Source: Sterolibacteriaceae bacterium
Lineage (GTDB): Bacteria > Pseudomonadota > Gammaproteobacteria > Burkholderiales > Rhodocyclaceae
Reading direction: 5' to 3'
Length of the DNA: 64,000 bases
NCBI GenBank assembly: GCA_025360425.1
Contig: JANYCD010000035.1
Location: forward strand, 1-64,000
Position numbers and translations under genes: made by a program. The notes under the pieces were generated by a model that was not told where the DNA came from, searched no databases, and saw only the letters and a list, made by a program, of their open reading frames with translations. Positions 1 to 9,393 of this stretch are shown piece after piece (position 1 is the first letter of the stretch; each line of letters starts with the position of its first letter).

Positions 1-127
1 GAGCAATGGCAATTTCATTGCCTCGATGGCCATGAACGAACGCAAGGCGCCGGTGTACAAGTGGGGTGCCGGTGGCAAGTGGGCTGATTTCCAGATCGAC
101 GCCATTCGTCGCAAAGGTTCACGCTGA
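1..127 (+). CDS. C-terminal end of an unidentified protein (partial)
   Basis: An open frame enters from the left edge (first full codon at base 2) and ends at TGA 125-127. The visible 41 residues end in KWADFQIDAIRRKGSR, a basic tail preceded by a Gly/Trp-rich stretch. I do not recognise the family. It is followed by a hairpin and then the sigma factor gene on the same strand. Confidence 0.5.
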   Translation, partial: SNGNFIASMAMNERKAPVYKWGAGGKWADFQIDAIRRKGSR

Positions 128-137
128 TCCACGCTGC

Positions 138-158
138 CCCCGAATGTTGTATTCGGGG
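138..158 (+). terminator. Perfect 8-bp hairpin after the first gene
   Basis: CCCCGAAT at 138-145 pairs exactly with ATTCGGGG at 151-158 around a 5-base loop, 11 bases after the upstream stop codon. No T-run follows, so if it terminates it is not a classical intrinsic terminator. It may instead act in the leader of the sigma factor mRNA. Confidence 0.4.
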
Positions 159-240
159 CCAGTCAGCTTCTGAATGTCCCAAAGGCCGCGGTTGTCGCTA
201 TATGACACCGTGGCCTTCAGCAGGGGGAATAAGGAGATCC

Positions 241-933
241 ATGAACGGCGCCGTATCCGACGATTTGACGCAGCAGCCCGCTGACGATACTGCCGCCGGT
301 TTGCCTGCTTCGCCGCATCCGGCGATGCCTTCTCGGAGCCATGTTGAAGATACGCTGCTCAATGATCTGGTCAGCCACGTTGTCCGGCATGATGAAGATG
401 CGCTGGCGAAACTCTATGAGTTGCTGATAGGGCGTGTGTATGGTCTCGCATTGCGCATGACCCGCGATGTGGGGCTGGCCGAAGAAGTGGCCGAAGACGT
501 TTTCTGGCAAGTATGGCGACAAGCGCCACGATTCGATTCGCGCCGCGGTACCGCCATCACCTGGGTAATGACCATCGCGCACAGCCGGGCCTTGGATGCG
601 CTACGTAGCATTCTGCCAGTGCAACTGGAAGCTGATATGACCTTCCTCGCCAATGCTGCCAACGAGGATCAGGGCGGCTGCGACGAACCTCAGGATCTGC
701 TGGCCGCCACGCAGCGAGAACAATGCGTGCATCGCGCGCTGGCCGATCTGGAGCCTTTGCAACGCCAACTGGTAGCGCTGGCTTTTTTTCGCGGCTTGAC
801 GCATGAAGAAATCTCGACACACACTTGCCTGCCGTTGGGCACGGTGAAATCGCATTTGCGCCGAGCCCTGGCGCGGCTGCGGCAAGTGCTTGAACCCGAG
901 TTCCAGAACAAGGTGGACCACCATGAAACCTGA
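241..933 (+). CDS. ECF-type RNA polymerase sigma factor
   Basis: A 230-residue extracytoplasmic-function sigma factor, which would direct RNA polymerase to a stress regulon. Region 2 lies at about residues 55-120 (LAEEVAEDVFWQVWRQ, then a TWVMTIAHSRALDALR helix). Region 4 lies at about 170-220, ending in the helix-turn-helix LGTVKSHLRRALARLRQ. The start is ATG 241 because AAGGAG lies at 231-235; an in-frame ATG at 202 has no such site. The last 11 bases overlap the next gene, a ChrR-like cupin protein, which points to a sigma/anti-sigma pair similar to RpoE-ChrR (singlet oxygen or oxidative stress). The stress it senses is not visible here. Confidence 0.88.
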   Translation: MNGAVSDDLTQQPADDTAAGLPASPHPAMPSRSHVEDTLLNDLVSHVVRHDEDALAKLYELLIGRVYGLALRMTRDVGLAEEVAEDVFWQVWRQAPRFDSRRGTAITWVMTIAHSRALDALRSILPVQLEADMTFLANAANEDQGGCDEPQDLLAATQREQCVHRALADLEPLQRQLVALAFFRGLTHEEISTHTCLPLGTVKSHLRRALARLRQVLEPEFQNKVDHHET

Positions 934-1762
934 CCAACCCCAACCCCATCGCGGCGATGACACTGAAAGCGCTGGCCACGCCAAATTGCTTTATGCGCTT
1001 GCTGCCGCGCTTGATCCCATTGAACCGCAGCCAACGCGACGGCAGGCTTTGCGCCAGCGCCTGGACGCACGCGTTGCTGATAGCGCCGCTCGTCACGCCG
1101 GGTTACGCATCCACCGCGCCACGCAAGGTGAATGGCAACAGTTCAAGACCGGCGTCGCGATGAAGTTTCTGAATCGCGGTCCAAACGGAAATTCCGTGCT
1201 GGTGCTCCTGACTGCGGGCGCCAATCTTCCGGTGCACCGCCACCGCTGGGCTGAAGAAGGCATCGTGCTTGATGGCGCCCTCTATCTGAACGAACACATG
1301 CTGGCTCGCGGCGATTATCACCTGTCGTTGCCGGGCAGCCGTCACGAACGGATCACGGCGCCGCAGGGGGGAATTGTTTTTCTGCGCGGCACCTCGCTCG
1401 GCGGTCGTTGGGCCATGTTGGAACTGTTGGCTGGCTTGCTGCCGCATCGTGGCTCACCCGCCACGACACAGCATGTCGACGAAGGTTTATGGACGGAGAT
1501 CGCGCCCGGAGTTCAGCAACACATCCTGCGCCCCGACGGCGCTTGTCATTCGCGCCTGATTCGCATGGCGCCCCGAACCCGCCTGCCGCGATGCGATCAC
1601 GACCGGGACGAGGAATGCATGATGATCGAAGGTGATGTTTTTTTTGGTGACGTCCTGATGCGCACGGGTGACTATCACTTCGCACCGGCTGGCAGCCGTC
1701 ATGGCCCCATTGAAAGTGAAACGGGCGCGCTCTTCTTTGTGCACGGCGCAGCGGAGTTTTGA
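923..1762 (+). CDS. Double-cupin ChrR-like putative anti-sigma factor
   Basis: A 279-residue protein whose ATG lies inside the end of the sigma factor gene, so the two are translationally coupled. It holds two cupin barrels, about residues 65-150 and 180-275. The first has LPVHRHRWAEEG and GDYHLSLPGSRHE, the second CDHDRDEECMMIEGD and GDYHFAPAGSRHG; these His/Glu sets are typical cupin metal ligands. By family it should bind the sigma factor and release it on a chemical signal. Classic ChrR has an N-terminal HxxxCxxC zinc anti-sigma motif. The helical N-terminus here (residues 15-50) has no Cys and only His outside such a spacing, so the sigma-binding mode must differ, or the protein is a cupin regulator of another kind. 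Confidence 0.75.
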   Translation: MKPDQPQPHRGDDTESAGHAKLLYALAAALDPIEPQPTRRQALRQRLDARVADSAARHAGLRIHRATQGEWQQFKTGVAMKFLNRGPNGNSVLVLLTAGANLPVHRHRWAEEGIVLDGALYLNEHMLARGDYHLSLPGSRHERITAPQGGIVFLRGTSLGGRWAMLELLAGLLPHRGSPATTQHVDEGLWTEIAPGVQQHILRPDGACHSRLIRMAPRTRLPRCDHDRDEECMMIEGDVFFGDVLMRTGDYHFAPAGSRHGPIESETGALFFVHGAAEF

Positions 1763-1869
1763 TGCCCCGTTTCGTTCGGATCAGCGGCTGAACGGTGAAT
1801 ACCACCCCTGACCGTCGCTGGCAGGTATGACCAGTTTAGTCGCGTGGCCCGGCTCGTCCATCAGAACCG

Positions 1870-2433
1870 TTATGCGGAGAGCGTCCACTCCCCGGACAAG
1901 ACTTTTTCTGCCCATATCAACGCAGTGATCGTTTTAGCATCTGTGATCTCGGCATCTCGCACCGCAAGCACAGCATCGGCGACACTCATCTCGATCACGT
2001 CGAGAAATTCATTGTGGTCACGCTCGTGGCCGACATAACTCAGCCCGTGCGCCATGAAAATTTCAATGCGTTCGTTCGAATAGCCGATGCAGGGATGCGT
2101 GGTGCCGAGGTGGCCCCAGGTTTTTGCCTTGTAGCCGGTTTCTTCCTTCAGTTCGCGGCGCGCGGTATCGAGCGGGTGTTCGCCGGCGTCGATCTTGCCG
2201 GCGGGCAATTCGAGGAAGATGCGGCGTAGCGGATAACGGAACTGGCGTTCGAACAGCAGTTTGCTGTTGTCGAGCACGGCAATGACGACCACGGCGCCGG
2301 GATGGGCCACCCATTCGCGAATGCTTTCATGGCCGTTCGGTAGTCTGACACGATCACTGCGAACGTGGAGCAGTACGCCATCAAAGACTGCCTCGCTCGA
2401 CAGTTCGGTTTCGATCAGGTCTTCATCTTTCAT
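1870..2433 (-). CDS. NUDIX hydrolase, ADP-ribose pyrophosphatase type
   Basis: A 187-residue protein with an intact Nudix box (GKIDAGEHPLDTARRELKEE, about residues 79-98, followed by TGY). This is the G-x5-E-x7-RE-x2-EE helix that binds Mg2+ and hydrolyses nucleoside diphosphates linked to another group. The preceding ELPA motif and overall length fit the ADP-ribose/ADP-sugar pyrophosphatase branch (NudF-like). It is the last gene of the minus-strand series after nuoN and DUF2818, but is separated from them by a palindromic repeat, so co-transcription with nuo is uncertain. Confidence 0.85.
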   Translation of the reverse strand: MKDEDLIETELSSEAVFDGVLLHVRSDRVRLPNGHESIREWVAHPGAVVVIAVLDNSKLLFERQFRYPLRRIFLELPAGKIDAGEHPLDTARRELKEETGYKAKTWGHLGTTHPCIGYSNERIEIFMAHGLSYVGHERDHNEFLDVIEMSVADAVLAVRDAEITDAKTITALIWAEKVLSGEWTLSA

Positions 2434-2453
2434 CGCTTCATCCAGAAAAACTA

Positions 2454-2557
2454 TTCACCACAGAGGACGCAGAGGACAGCAAAATCTTCCATCAAAACAG
2501 CACGAGATTGTTGAGGAATTTGATTTCCTCAGTGTCCTCTGCGTCCTCTGCGGTGAA
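2454..2557. repeat. Large inverted repeat (25-bp arms)
   Basis: The left arm at 2454-2478 and right arm at 2533-2557 are inverted copies matching at 24 of 25 positions, with 54 bases between them. Each arm itself holds a tandem 9-mer (CAGAGGACG, then CAGAGGACA). The element fills the gap between DUF2818 and the NUDIX gene and starts 11 bases past the DUF2818 stop codon. It could fold as a long hairpin, and looks like a dispersed non-coding element rather than a simple terminator. Confidence 0.8.
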
Positions 2558-2568
2558 AGGATTTGGAC

Positions 2569-2874
2569 TTATGCCTTGCGCTGCCGCCACAGATAACGCA
2601 CCAGGAAACCGGGGAAGGCCAGCACGATGAACAGACAGAATGTGATGGCATAGAACTGCCAGTCCTGCGGATACACCGAACCGTAGGCGCGTGATTCCAA
2701 TGCCTTGGCGATGGCACCAACAATGAAGTAGCCGGTAACGGCCTCCAGCAGGCGCCAGCCGAAGGCTTTCTCACCGGCACGTGGCGCAACGACAAACAGA
2801 ATTCTGCGGGTGAAGAACGGCAGGTTGGCCGCCACCATGGCGAGGACGACGACAAGAGCCTGTGCTACCGTCAT
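2569..2874 (-). CDS. DUF2818 family membrane protein
   Basis: A 101-residue hydrophobic protein with predicted membrane helices at about residues 3-25, 40-60 and 70-92, and a basic C-terminus (LWRQRKA). It resembles the DUF2818 family, which in betaproteobacteria lies directly after nuoN. Here it starts 10 bases after nuoN in the same operon. A role as an accessory or assembly factor of complex I is suggested only by this position. Confidence 0.75.
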   Translation of the reverse strand: MTVAQALVVVLAMVAANLPFFTRRILFVVAPRAGEKAFGWRLLEAVTGYFIVGAIAKALESRAYGSVYPQDWQFYAITFCLFIVLAFPGFLVRYLWRQRKA

Positions 2875-2884
2875 CTTTGAGTCA

Positions 2885-4366
2885 CTAGGCGCCGAGAGAA
2901 AGCCTCAGCGCTACCAGGCAGGGGACGATGACGAATTGCGGAAACAGTCCGAGCAGCGCGATGGCGATGCCGTTCGCCGAGAGCAATACGCGGAACGGCA
3001 ACGTCGCCTCGATCGGCGCATGATCAAGCGGCGCATCGAAGTACATCAGCTTCACCACCCGCAGGTAATAAAAGGCGCCGATCAGCGAGAACAGCACGGC
3101 GAATACGGCGACACCGACATGGCGGGCGGCGACGATGACCGTCAGTACCGAGAACTTGGCGAAAAAGCCGATGAAGAAGGGAATGCCGGCCATCGAGAAC
3201 ATCAGCACCAACATGATGGCGGCGAACCACGGGCTGCGCTTGTTCAGGCCCTTGAAGTCGTCAAGGTTCTCGGCTTCATGGCCAGCGCGTGACAGCAGCA
3301 GGATCATGCCGAACGATGCCAGCGACATCAGTACATACGCGATGGTGTAATACATGGCCGAGGTATAGGCCGACAGCGCATAGGCACGGTCGCCTGCGAC
3401 TACGCCGGCGGTCAGTGCCAGCACCATGAAACCCATGTGTGAAATCGCCGAATACGCCAGCATGCGCTTGATATTGCTCTGCGCGATGGCGGCAAGGTTG
3501 CCCAGGCCGATCGACAGCACGGCCAGCAGCAGCAGCATGGTTTGCCACTGCGGTGCGAGTTCGAACATGCCGGAAACCAGCAGACGCATCACGATGGCGA
3601 ATCCGGCAAGCTTGGGCGCCGAGGCAATGAAGAGCGTCACCGCTGTCGGCGCACCCTCATAGACATCGGGAATCCACATGTGGAAGGGCACCACGCCAAG
3701 CTTGAAGGCGAGACCGGCGACGATGAACACCAGCCCCAGCAGCATGACGGTATGGTTGTAGTCGCCCTCGTAGATTTCCCGCGCGATGACGTCGATTTGC
3801 AGCGTGCCGGAAGCACCGTACAGCATCGACATGCCATACAGCAGCAGGCCCGATGCCAGCGCGCCAAGGACAAAATATTTCATCGCTGCTTCGGTGGCGC
3901 GCGCCGAATCGCGGTCGATGGCTACCAGCGCATAGAGCGAGAGCGAGAGCAGCTCCACCCCAAGATAAATGGTCAGCAGATGATTGGCTGAAATCATCAC
4001 CATCATGCCCAGCGTGGCGAACAGCACCAGCAGGTAGAACTCGCTCTTGTCGAGATTGCGCGCCTTGAGATAGCTACGGCTATAGACGAGCATCACGATC
4101 ACCGCGCCGTAAGTCAGCAGCTTGAGGAAATCGGAAAGCAGATCGTCGACGAACATGTTGCTGAAGGTCAGCACCGAGTGACCATCGGCAGTGAAGAAGG
4201 TAATCGCGCCGCAGAACAGCAGCGTACTAACGCTGAGCAGCGGTACCACGGAGCGATGTGTTTTGCCGACCAGCAGGTCGGCAAGCAGGATCACACAGGT
4301 CATGGCGAGCAGGAAGATCTCGGGCAGGGCCGGGATCAGGTCGGGCATGACAAAATTGTTCAGCAT
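2885..4366 (-). CDS. nuoN: NADH-quinone oxidoreductase subunit N
   Basis: A 493-residue antiporter-like membrane subunit of respiratory complex I, with about 14 transmembrane helices. The conserved core [15 protein letters not shown] and [15 protein letters not shown] are both visible; the Lys/Glu residues of these helices belong to the proton channel. It is the last nuo gene, 16 bases after nuoM. A shorter in-frame start ([10 protein letters not shown]) is possible at 4348. Confidence 0.96.
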   Translation of the reverse strand: MLNNFVMPDLIPALPEIFLLAMTCVILLADLLVGKTHRSVVPLLSVSTLLFCGAITFFTADGHSVLTFSNMFVDDLLSDFLKLLTYGAVIVMLVYSRSYLKARNLDKSEFYLLVLFATLGMMVMISANHLLTIYLGVELLSLSLYALVAIDRDSARATEAAMKYFVLGALASGLLLYGMSMLYGASGTLQIDVIAREIYEGDYNHTVMLLGLVFIVAGLAFKLGVVPFHMWIPDVYEGAPTAVTLFIASAPKLAGFAIVMRLLVSGMFELAPQWQTMLLLLAVLSIGLGNLAAIAQSNIKRMLAYSAISHMGFMVLALTAGVVAGDRAYALSAYTSAMYYTIAYVLMSLASFGMILLLSRAGHEAENLDDFKGLNKRSPWFAAIMLVLMFSMAGIPFFIGFFAKFSVLTVIVAARHVGVAVFAVLFSLIGAFYYLRVVKLMYFDAPLDHAPIEATLPFRVLLSANGIAIALLGLFPQFVIVPCLVALRLSLGA

Positions 4367-4382
4367 TGGGGTTCTCGCGCCG

Positions 4383-5858
4383 TCACATCAGTTTGCTCGT
4401 CGCGACATGCTTGAGCAGGTTGTCCACCGAAGCGTGCATTACTTCGGTAAAGGGGAAGGGATACAGGCCCATGGCCAGCACTGAGGCCGCCAGCACGCCG
4501 AGCACCAGAAATTCGCGCTTGTTGATGTCGGTCAGCGCAGCGACCTTGGGGTTGGTGACCGCGCCGAACACCACGCGCTTGACCATCCATAGCGTGTAGG
4601 CCGCACCGAGAATCAGCGTGGTCGCGGCAGCAAAACCGATCCAGAAATTGAACTTGACCGCACCCAGCACCACCATGAATTCGCCAACAAATCCGGAGGT
4701 CGCCGGCAAGCCGGAATTGGCCATGGCGAACAGCACGAACAGCGTGGCAAATTTGGGCATGGTGTTCACCACACCGCCATAGTCAGCGATCTGGCGCGAA
4801 TGCAGGCGGTCGTACATGACGCCGATGCAAAGGAACATCGCTGCGGAGACGAAGCCGTGGGAGATCATCTGCACCAGCGCGCCTTCGACACCGATCTGGT
4901 TGAAGATAAAGAAACCAAGAGTCACGAAGCCCATGTGCGAGATCGATGAATAGGCCACCAGCTTCTTCATGTCGGCCTGCACCAGTGCGACGAAACCAAT
5001 GTAGATGACGGCGATCAGCGACAGCGTGATCATGAATGGCGCGAGATCGTGGGCCGCATCGGGCACGATGGGCAGCGAGAAGCGGATGAATCCATAGGCG
5101 CCGAGCTTGAGCGCAATCGCGGCCAGTACCACCGAGCCGCCAGTCGGCGCTTCGACGTGGGCATCGGGCAACCAGGTATGCACCGGCCACATCGGCACCT
5201 TGACCGCAAACGAAACAAGGAAGGCAAGGAAGATCAGCGTCTGCGCGGTCTGGTCGAGCGGCAACTGCTGCCACTCAAGAATGCTGAAGCTGCCTGAGTG
5301 GAGGAACAGATAGACGAAGGCCACCAGCATCAGCAGCGAGCCAAACAGCGTGTAGAGGAAAAACTTCAGTGCGGCATAGACGCGGTTCGGGCCGCCCCAG
5401 ACGCCGATGATCAGGTACATCGGGATCAGGCTGGCCTCGAAGAACATGTAGAACAGCAGTCCGTCGAGTGCCGAGAAAATGCCGTTCATCAAACCCGACA
5501 TGATCAGGAAAGCACCCATGTACTGGGCAACCTTGTCCTCGATCACCTCCCAGCCGGCCAGTACCACCAACACGGTGATGAAGCTGTTGAGCAGAACAAA
5601 CAGCATGGAAATGCCATCGACCCCGAGCAGATACTGCGCCCGGAACAGCCGTATCCACGGCATTTGCTCGATGAACTGCATGCCGGCTTCCTTTGCATCG
5701 AAGCCAAGATAAAGCGGCAACGTCACGACAAAGCCCGCCAGTGCCACGCCAAGTGCCAGCCAGCGCGCAGCAGCGGGCCGCTCGGAACCAACGATGAATA
5801 CCAGCAGGGCACCGAAGATGGGTACCCAGATGGCAAGACTCAACAGGTGGTGATTCAT
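4383..5858 (-). CDS. nuoM: NADH-quinone oxidoreductase subunit M
   Basis: A 491-residue antiporter-like subunit of the complex I membrane arm. The family core [19 protein letters not shown] and the following [15 protein letters not shown] helix are intact, as is the N-terminal region with the essential Glu helix. It lies between nuoL and nuoN with short spacers (16 bases on each side), as expected in a co-transcribed nuo operon. Confidence 0.96.
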   Translation of the reverse strand: MNHHLLSLAIWVPIFGALLVFIVGSERPAAARWLALGVALAGFVVTLPLYLGFDAKEAGMQFIEQMPWIRLFRAQYLLGVDGISMLFVLLNSFITVLVVLAGWEVIEDKVAQYMGAFLIMSGLMNGIFSALDGLLFYMFFEASLIPMYLIIGVWGGPNRVYAALKFFLYTLFGSLLMLVAFVYLFLHSGSFSILEWQQLPLDQTAQTLIFLAFLVSFAVKVPMWPVHTWLPDAHVEAPTGGSVVLAAIALKLGAYGFIRFSLPIVPDAAHDLAPFMITLSLIAVIYIGFVALVQADMKKLVAYSSISHMGFVTLGFFIFNQIGVEGALVQMISHGFVSAAMFLCIGVMYDRLHSRQIADYGGVVNTMPKFATLFVLFAMANSGLPATSGFVGEFMVVLGAVKFNFWIGFAAATTLILGAAYTLWMVKRVVFGAVTNPKVAALTDINKREFLVLGVLAASVLAMGLYPFPFTEVMHASVDNLLKHVATSKLM

Positions 5859-5874
5859 TTGATGGAGGCTCTCA

Positions 5875-7863
5875 TCAGGCGCGATTCAGTAACAGCCACA
5901 TCAGTACAAGAACACCGACGAGCATGGAGGCGGCATATTGATAAATGTGTCCGCGCTGTAGCAGCCGCGCGCCGGCAGCAACCAGGCCAACCAGTTGCGC
6001 CGAGCCGTTCACAGCGCCGTCGATCAAGGCCTGGTCACCGCCCTTCCACAGACCACGCCCGAGCAGGCGTGCGCCACCGGCGAAGTACACTTCGTTGAAT
6101 TTGTCGAAGTAGTACTTGTTATCGAGCAGGGTGTAGATCGGCGCGAAGCGCTGCTTGATGATGGCGGGGATATCCGGACGCTTGAGGTAGAGGAACCAGG
6201 CCAATGCAACACCAGCCATGGCAAGGAAGAACGGCAGCGCGGCAAGGCCGTGCAACGCCATCTCGAAGGGACCGTGAAATTCCCTGGTCATCTCTTCCAG
6301 CGAAGCATGTCTGGTGGCATCAATGACAATCGAAGCACCGAACCAGTCGCCATGCAGCATCGGTTCGATGGTCATGTAGCCAATCAGCACTGACGGAATT
6401 GCCAACAGCACCAGCGGCAACCATACGACCCAGGGCGATTCGTGCGGTGTGCCACCACCGTGATGATCGTCGTGGCCGTGCTCTTCATGCGGCAGCTGGT
6501 CGTAGCGTTCCTTGCCATGGAAGACCAGGAAGTACATGCGGAACGAATAGAAGGCGGTCACGAACACGCCCGCCACCACGGCGAAATACGCAAAACCGGA
6601 GCCGGGCAAATGCGACAACGCCACGGCTTCGATGATCGAGTCCTTGGAATAGAAGCCGGAGAAGAACGGCAAGCCGATCAATGCCAGCGAACCAATCAGC
6701 GACGTGATCCAGGTAATGCGCATGTGCTTCCACAGGCCACCCATGTAGCGGATGTCCTGATTATGGTGGCAGCCGATGATCACCGAGCCAGCGCCGAGGA
6801 ACAGCAGCGCCTTGAAGAAAGCATGGGTCATCAGGTGGAACACCGCCACCGAATAGGCCGAGGCGCCGAGCGCCACCGTCATGTAGCCGAGTTGGGACAA
6901 CGTCGAGTAGGCCACCACGCGCTTGATGTCGTTCTGGATGATGCCGAGGAAGCCCATGAACAGCGCGGTGATCGAACCGATCACCAGCACGAAGGACAGC
7001 GCCGCATCAGAGAGCTCGAACAACGGCGACATGCGTGTGACCATGAAAATGCCGGCGGTCACCATGGTGGCGGCATGGATCAGCGCCGAAATCGGCGTCG
7101 GGCCTTCCATCGAATCGGGCAGCCAGACGTGCAGCGGCACCTGCGCCGACTTGCCCATGGCGCCGATGAACAGGCAGATGCAGATGACGGTCACCAGTGA
7201 CCAGGGGGTGCCGTTGAACAGTTCAATGCTGGTGGCGGCGAGCTGGTCCTTGTGTGCGAACACGGTCGCGTAATCGAGGCTTTCCGCATAGGCAGCAATC
7301 AAACCAATGCCGAGCAAAAATCCGAAATCGCCGACGCGGTTCACCAGGAAGGCCTTGAGGTTGGCGTAGATCGCCGTTGGGCGCGTGTACCAGAAACCGA
7401 TCAGCAGGTAAGACACCAGGCCCACCGCTTCCCAGCCGAAGAACAACTGGACGAAGTTGTTGCTCATCACCAGCATCAGCATCGAGAAGGTGAACAGCGA
7501 AATATAGCTGAAGAAACGCTGGTAGCCAGGATCAGCGGCCATGTAACCCACGGTGTAGATGTGCACCATCAGCGAGACGAAAGTGACGACCAGCATCATC
7601 ATCACGGTGAGCTGGTCAATCAGGAAACCGACTTCCATCTTCAGCCCAGAGGATTGCAGCCAGGTATAGACCGTCCCGTTCCAGGTATGCCCCGCTTCCA
7701 CGTCCTGATAAACGAAGACGGAAAGAACGAATGAAGTCGCGACGCCGAGGATAGTGATCCAGTGCGCGCCGGCGCGGCCGATGGTCTTGCCGAAGAGTCC
7801 GGCAACGATTGCGCCGAACAGTGGCGCCAGCGGAATCAGCAGATAGGTTGTCTTCATGTCCAT
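5875..7863 (-). CDS. nuoL: NADH-quinone oxidoreductase subunit L
   Basis: A 662-residue distal antiporter-like subunit of complex I. It carries the channel motif AQVPLHVWLPDSMEGPTP and the segment DIKRVVAYSTLSQLGYM. The C-terminal third contains the long region that forms the lateral helix along the membrane arm. A His-rich cytoplasmic loop (HEEHGHDDHHGGG, near residue 458) is common in proteobacterial NuoL. The start could be the first or third codon (both Met), near the nuoK stop. Confidence 0.96.
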   Translation of the reverse strand: MDMKTTYLLIPLAPLFGAIVAGLFGKTIGRAGAHWITILGVATSFVLSVFVYQDVEAGHTWNGTVYTWLQSSGLKMEVGFLIDQLTVMMMLVVTFVSLMVHIYTVGYMAADPGYQRFFSYISLFTFSMLMLVMSNNFVQLFFGWEAVGLVSYLLIGFWYTRPTAIYANLKAFLVNRVGDFGFLLGIGLIAAYAESLDYATVFAHKDQLAATSIELFNGTPWSLVTVICICLFIGAMGKSAQVPLHVWLPDSMEGPTPISALIHAATMVTAGIFMVTRMSPLFELSDAALSFVLVIGSITALFMGFLGIIQNDIKRVVAYSTLSQLGYMTVALGASAYSVAVFHLMTHAFFKALLFLGAGSVIIGCHHNQDIRYMGGLWKHMRITWITSLIGSLALIGLPFFSGFYSKDSIIEAVALSHLPGSGFAYFAVVAGVFVTAFYSFRMYFLVFHGKERYDQLPHEEHGHDDHHGGGTPHESPWVVWLPLVLLAIPSVLIGYMTIEPMLHGDWFGASIVIDATRHASLEEMTREFHGPFEMALHGLAALPFFLAMAGVALAWFLYLKRPDIPAIIKQRFAPIYTLLDNKYYFDKFNEVYFAGGARLLGRGLWKGGDQALIDGAVNGSAQLVGLVAAGARLLQRGHIYQYAASMLVGVLVLMWLLLNRA

Positions 7864-7866
7864 CGC

Positions 7867-8184
7867 TCAGCCCTTGAGACTGTCGAGGTCCTCGACGTTG
7901 ATGGTCGAAAGATTGCGGAACAGCACCACCAGGATGGCGAGGCCGATCGCCGACTCGGCGGCGGCCACAGTCAGAATGAAGAACACGAACAACTGGCCCG
8001 CCGGATCATGCAGGTAGTGCGAGAAGGCGACGAAGTTGAGATTCACCGCCAGCAGCATCAGTTCGATGGCCATCAATAGCACGATCAGGTTTTTGCGGTT
8101 GAGGAAAATCCCCACCACGCTGATGGCAAACAGGATTGCGCCGAGCACCAGATAGTGCGACAGGGAAACACCCGCCCAGGTCAT
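7867..8184 (-). CDS. nuoK: NADH-quinone oxidoreductase subunit K
   Basis: A 105-residue subunit with three transmembrane helices, close to the usual 100. The two membrane glutamates of the proton path are present, in [16 protein letters not shown] and in [13 protein letters not shown]. Its start codon overlaps the nuoJ stop (ATGA), so translation is probably coupled. Confidence 0.96.
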   Translation of the reverse strand: MTWAGVSLSHYLVLGAILFAISVVGIFLNRKNLIVLLMAIELMLLAVNLNFVAFSHYLHDPAGQLFVFFILTVAAAESAIGLAILVVLFRNLSTINVEDLDSLKG

Positions 8185-8789
8185 TCTGCCGTCTCCTTTT
8201 CCGACGGCATGTTGACCATGCGGATGCGGTCTTCACGACGCACCGCCAACTGATCGACGACGCGCATCACCTTGCTGTCCTTGCGCTTGCGGTGGGTCAA
8301 TACCACGGCGGCAATGATCGCCACCAGCAGGATCACCGAAGCCAGTTCGAACGGATAGGCAAAGTCGGTGAACAGCAGGCGTCCCAATTCCTTGGTATTG
8401 CTGTAGCCCACCGGGTTGGTCTGTTGCGGCATGGCATCGAGACCGAAGTAGCGGCCGCTCAATACGGCAAACATCTCGAACACCATCAGCCCGCCAATGG
8501 TTGCGCCCAACGGCAGATGATTCCAGAAGCCGCGTCGTACTGATTCGATGTTGATGTCCAGCATCATCACCACGAACAGGAACAGCACCATCACCGCGCC
8601 GACATAGACCACGATCAGCGCCACGGCGAGGAACTCCGCCTGCAACAACAGCCATAGTCCGGAAGCCTGGAAGAACGCCAGCACCAGAAACAATGCCGCA
8701 TGCACCGGATTGCGCGCTGTGATGACGCGGAAAGCCGCGAAGATCATCACCGCCGACAGCATGTAGAAGAGGATGGTTTTGAAGTCCAT
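8181..8789 (-). CDS. nuoJ: NADH-quinone oxidoreductase subunit J
   Basis: A 202-residue membrane subunit with five helices. The conserved block [25 protein letters not shown] around residue 55, which carries the pi-bulge helix of the complex I coupling region, is visible. It overlaps nuoK by 4 bases. It is separated from nuoI by a 108-base spacer filled with repeat sequence, which is unusual inside an otherwise tightly packed operon. Confidence 0.95.
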   Translation of the reverse strand: MDFKTILFYMLSAVMIFAAFRVITARNPVHAALFLVLAFFQASGLWLLLQAEFLAVALIVVYVGAVMVLFLFVVMMLDINIESVRRGFWNHLPLGATIGGLMVFEMFAVLSGRYFGLDAMPQQTNPVGYSNTKELGRLLFTDFAYPFELASVILLVAIIAAVVLTHRKRKDSKVMRVVDQLAVRREDRIRMVNMPSEKETAE

Positions 8790-8804
8790 GATTTTTGTTG
8801 TCAG

Positions 8805-8900
8805 TGAGGCGTGAGGCGTAAGGGGTGAGGAGTAAAAGCCTCTACCCCGCGCCTCACAGTTTTTGAATTCAACTCCTCACTCCTCACTCTTCACCCCTCA
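8805..8900. repeat. GTGAGG-type repeat element between nuoI and nuoJ
   Basis: The spacer holds several GTGAGG units near 8813-8838 and the opposite-strand form (CTCACT, CCTCAC) at 8873-8900, so the two ends form an imperfect inverted repeat. The last unit includes the nuoI stop codon (8898-8900). A related CCTCACT run precedes dnaK at 59571-59595, which suggests a dispersed family. Confidence 0.65.
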
Positions 8901-9383
8901 CCTGAATTTGGCATCCTGCTCGCGGTCGGCAGCGATCTGATCTTCGTAACGATCGCCATTGGCCAGCAGCATCTGCTTGGTGTAATAAAGATCGCCGCGC
9001 TTCTCGCCGTGGTACTCGAACACACGCGTTTCGACGATGGCATCAACCGGGCAGGCCTCTTCGCAGAAGCCGCAGAATATGCATTTGGTCAGGTCGATGT
9101 CGTAGCGAGTGGTGCGACGGCTGCCATCATCACGCTCGGCCGACTCGATGGTGATCGCCAGCGCCGGACACACTGCTTCGCACAGCTTGCAGGCAATGCA
9201 GCGTTCCTCACCATTGGGGTAGCGACGCAAAGCGTGGAGGCCGCGAAAACGGTTTGATTGCGGCGTTTTTTCTTCGGGGTACTGGACCGTGATTTTGCGC
9301 GCGAAGAAATAACGCCCGGTGAGGGCCATGCCCTTGACCAGTTCCTTGAGGAACAGACTGCCGATAAAGTCTCTGGCGCCCAT
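8898..9383 (-). CDS. nuoI: NADH-quinone oxidoreductase subunit I, 2[4Fe-4S] ferredoxin-like
   Basis: A 161-residue peripheral subunit that passes electrons through clusters N6a and N6b. Two full [4Fe-4S] motifs are visible: [12 protein letters not shown] (about residue 60) and [12 protein letters not shown] (about residue 100). It lies between nuoH and nuoJ in the standard order. Its stop codon is embedded in a GTGAGG repeat element. Confidence 0.97.
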   Translation of the reverse strand: MGARDFIGSLFLKELVKGMALTGRYFFARKITVQYPEEKTPQSNRFRGLHALRRYPNGEERCIACKLCEAVCPALAITIESAERDDGSRRTTRYDIDLTKCIFCGFCEEACPVDAIVETRVFEYHGEKRGDLYYTKQMLLANGDRYEDQIAADREQDAKFR

Positions 9384-9393
9384 GATCAGCCTT

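Noticed and set aside
8805-8900. CRISPR array in repeat-rich spacers
   Set aside because: Units are short heptamers with no unique spacers and there are no cas genes in the window.
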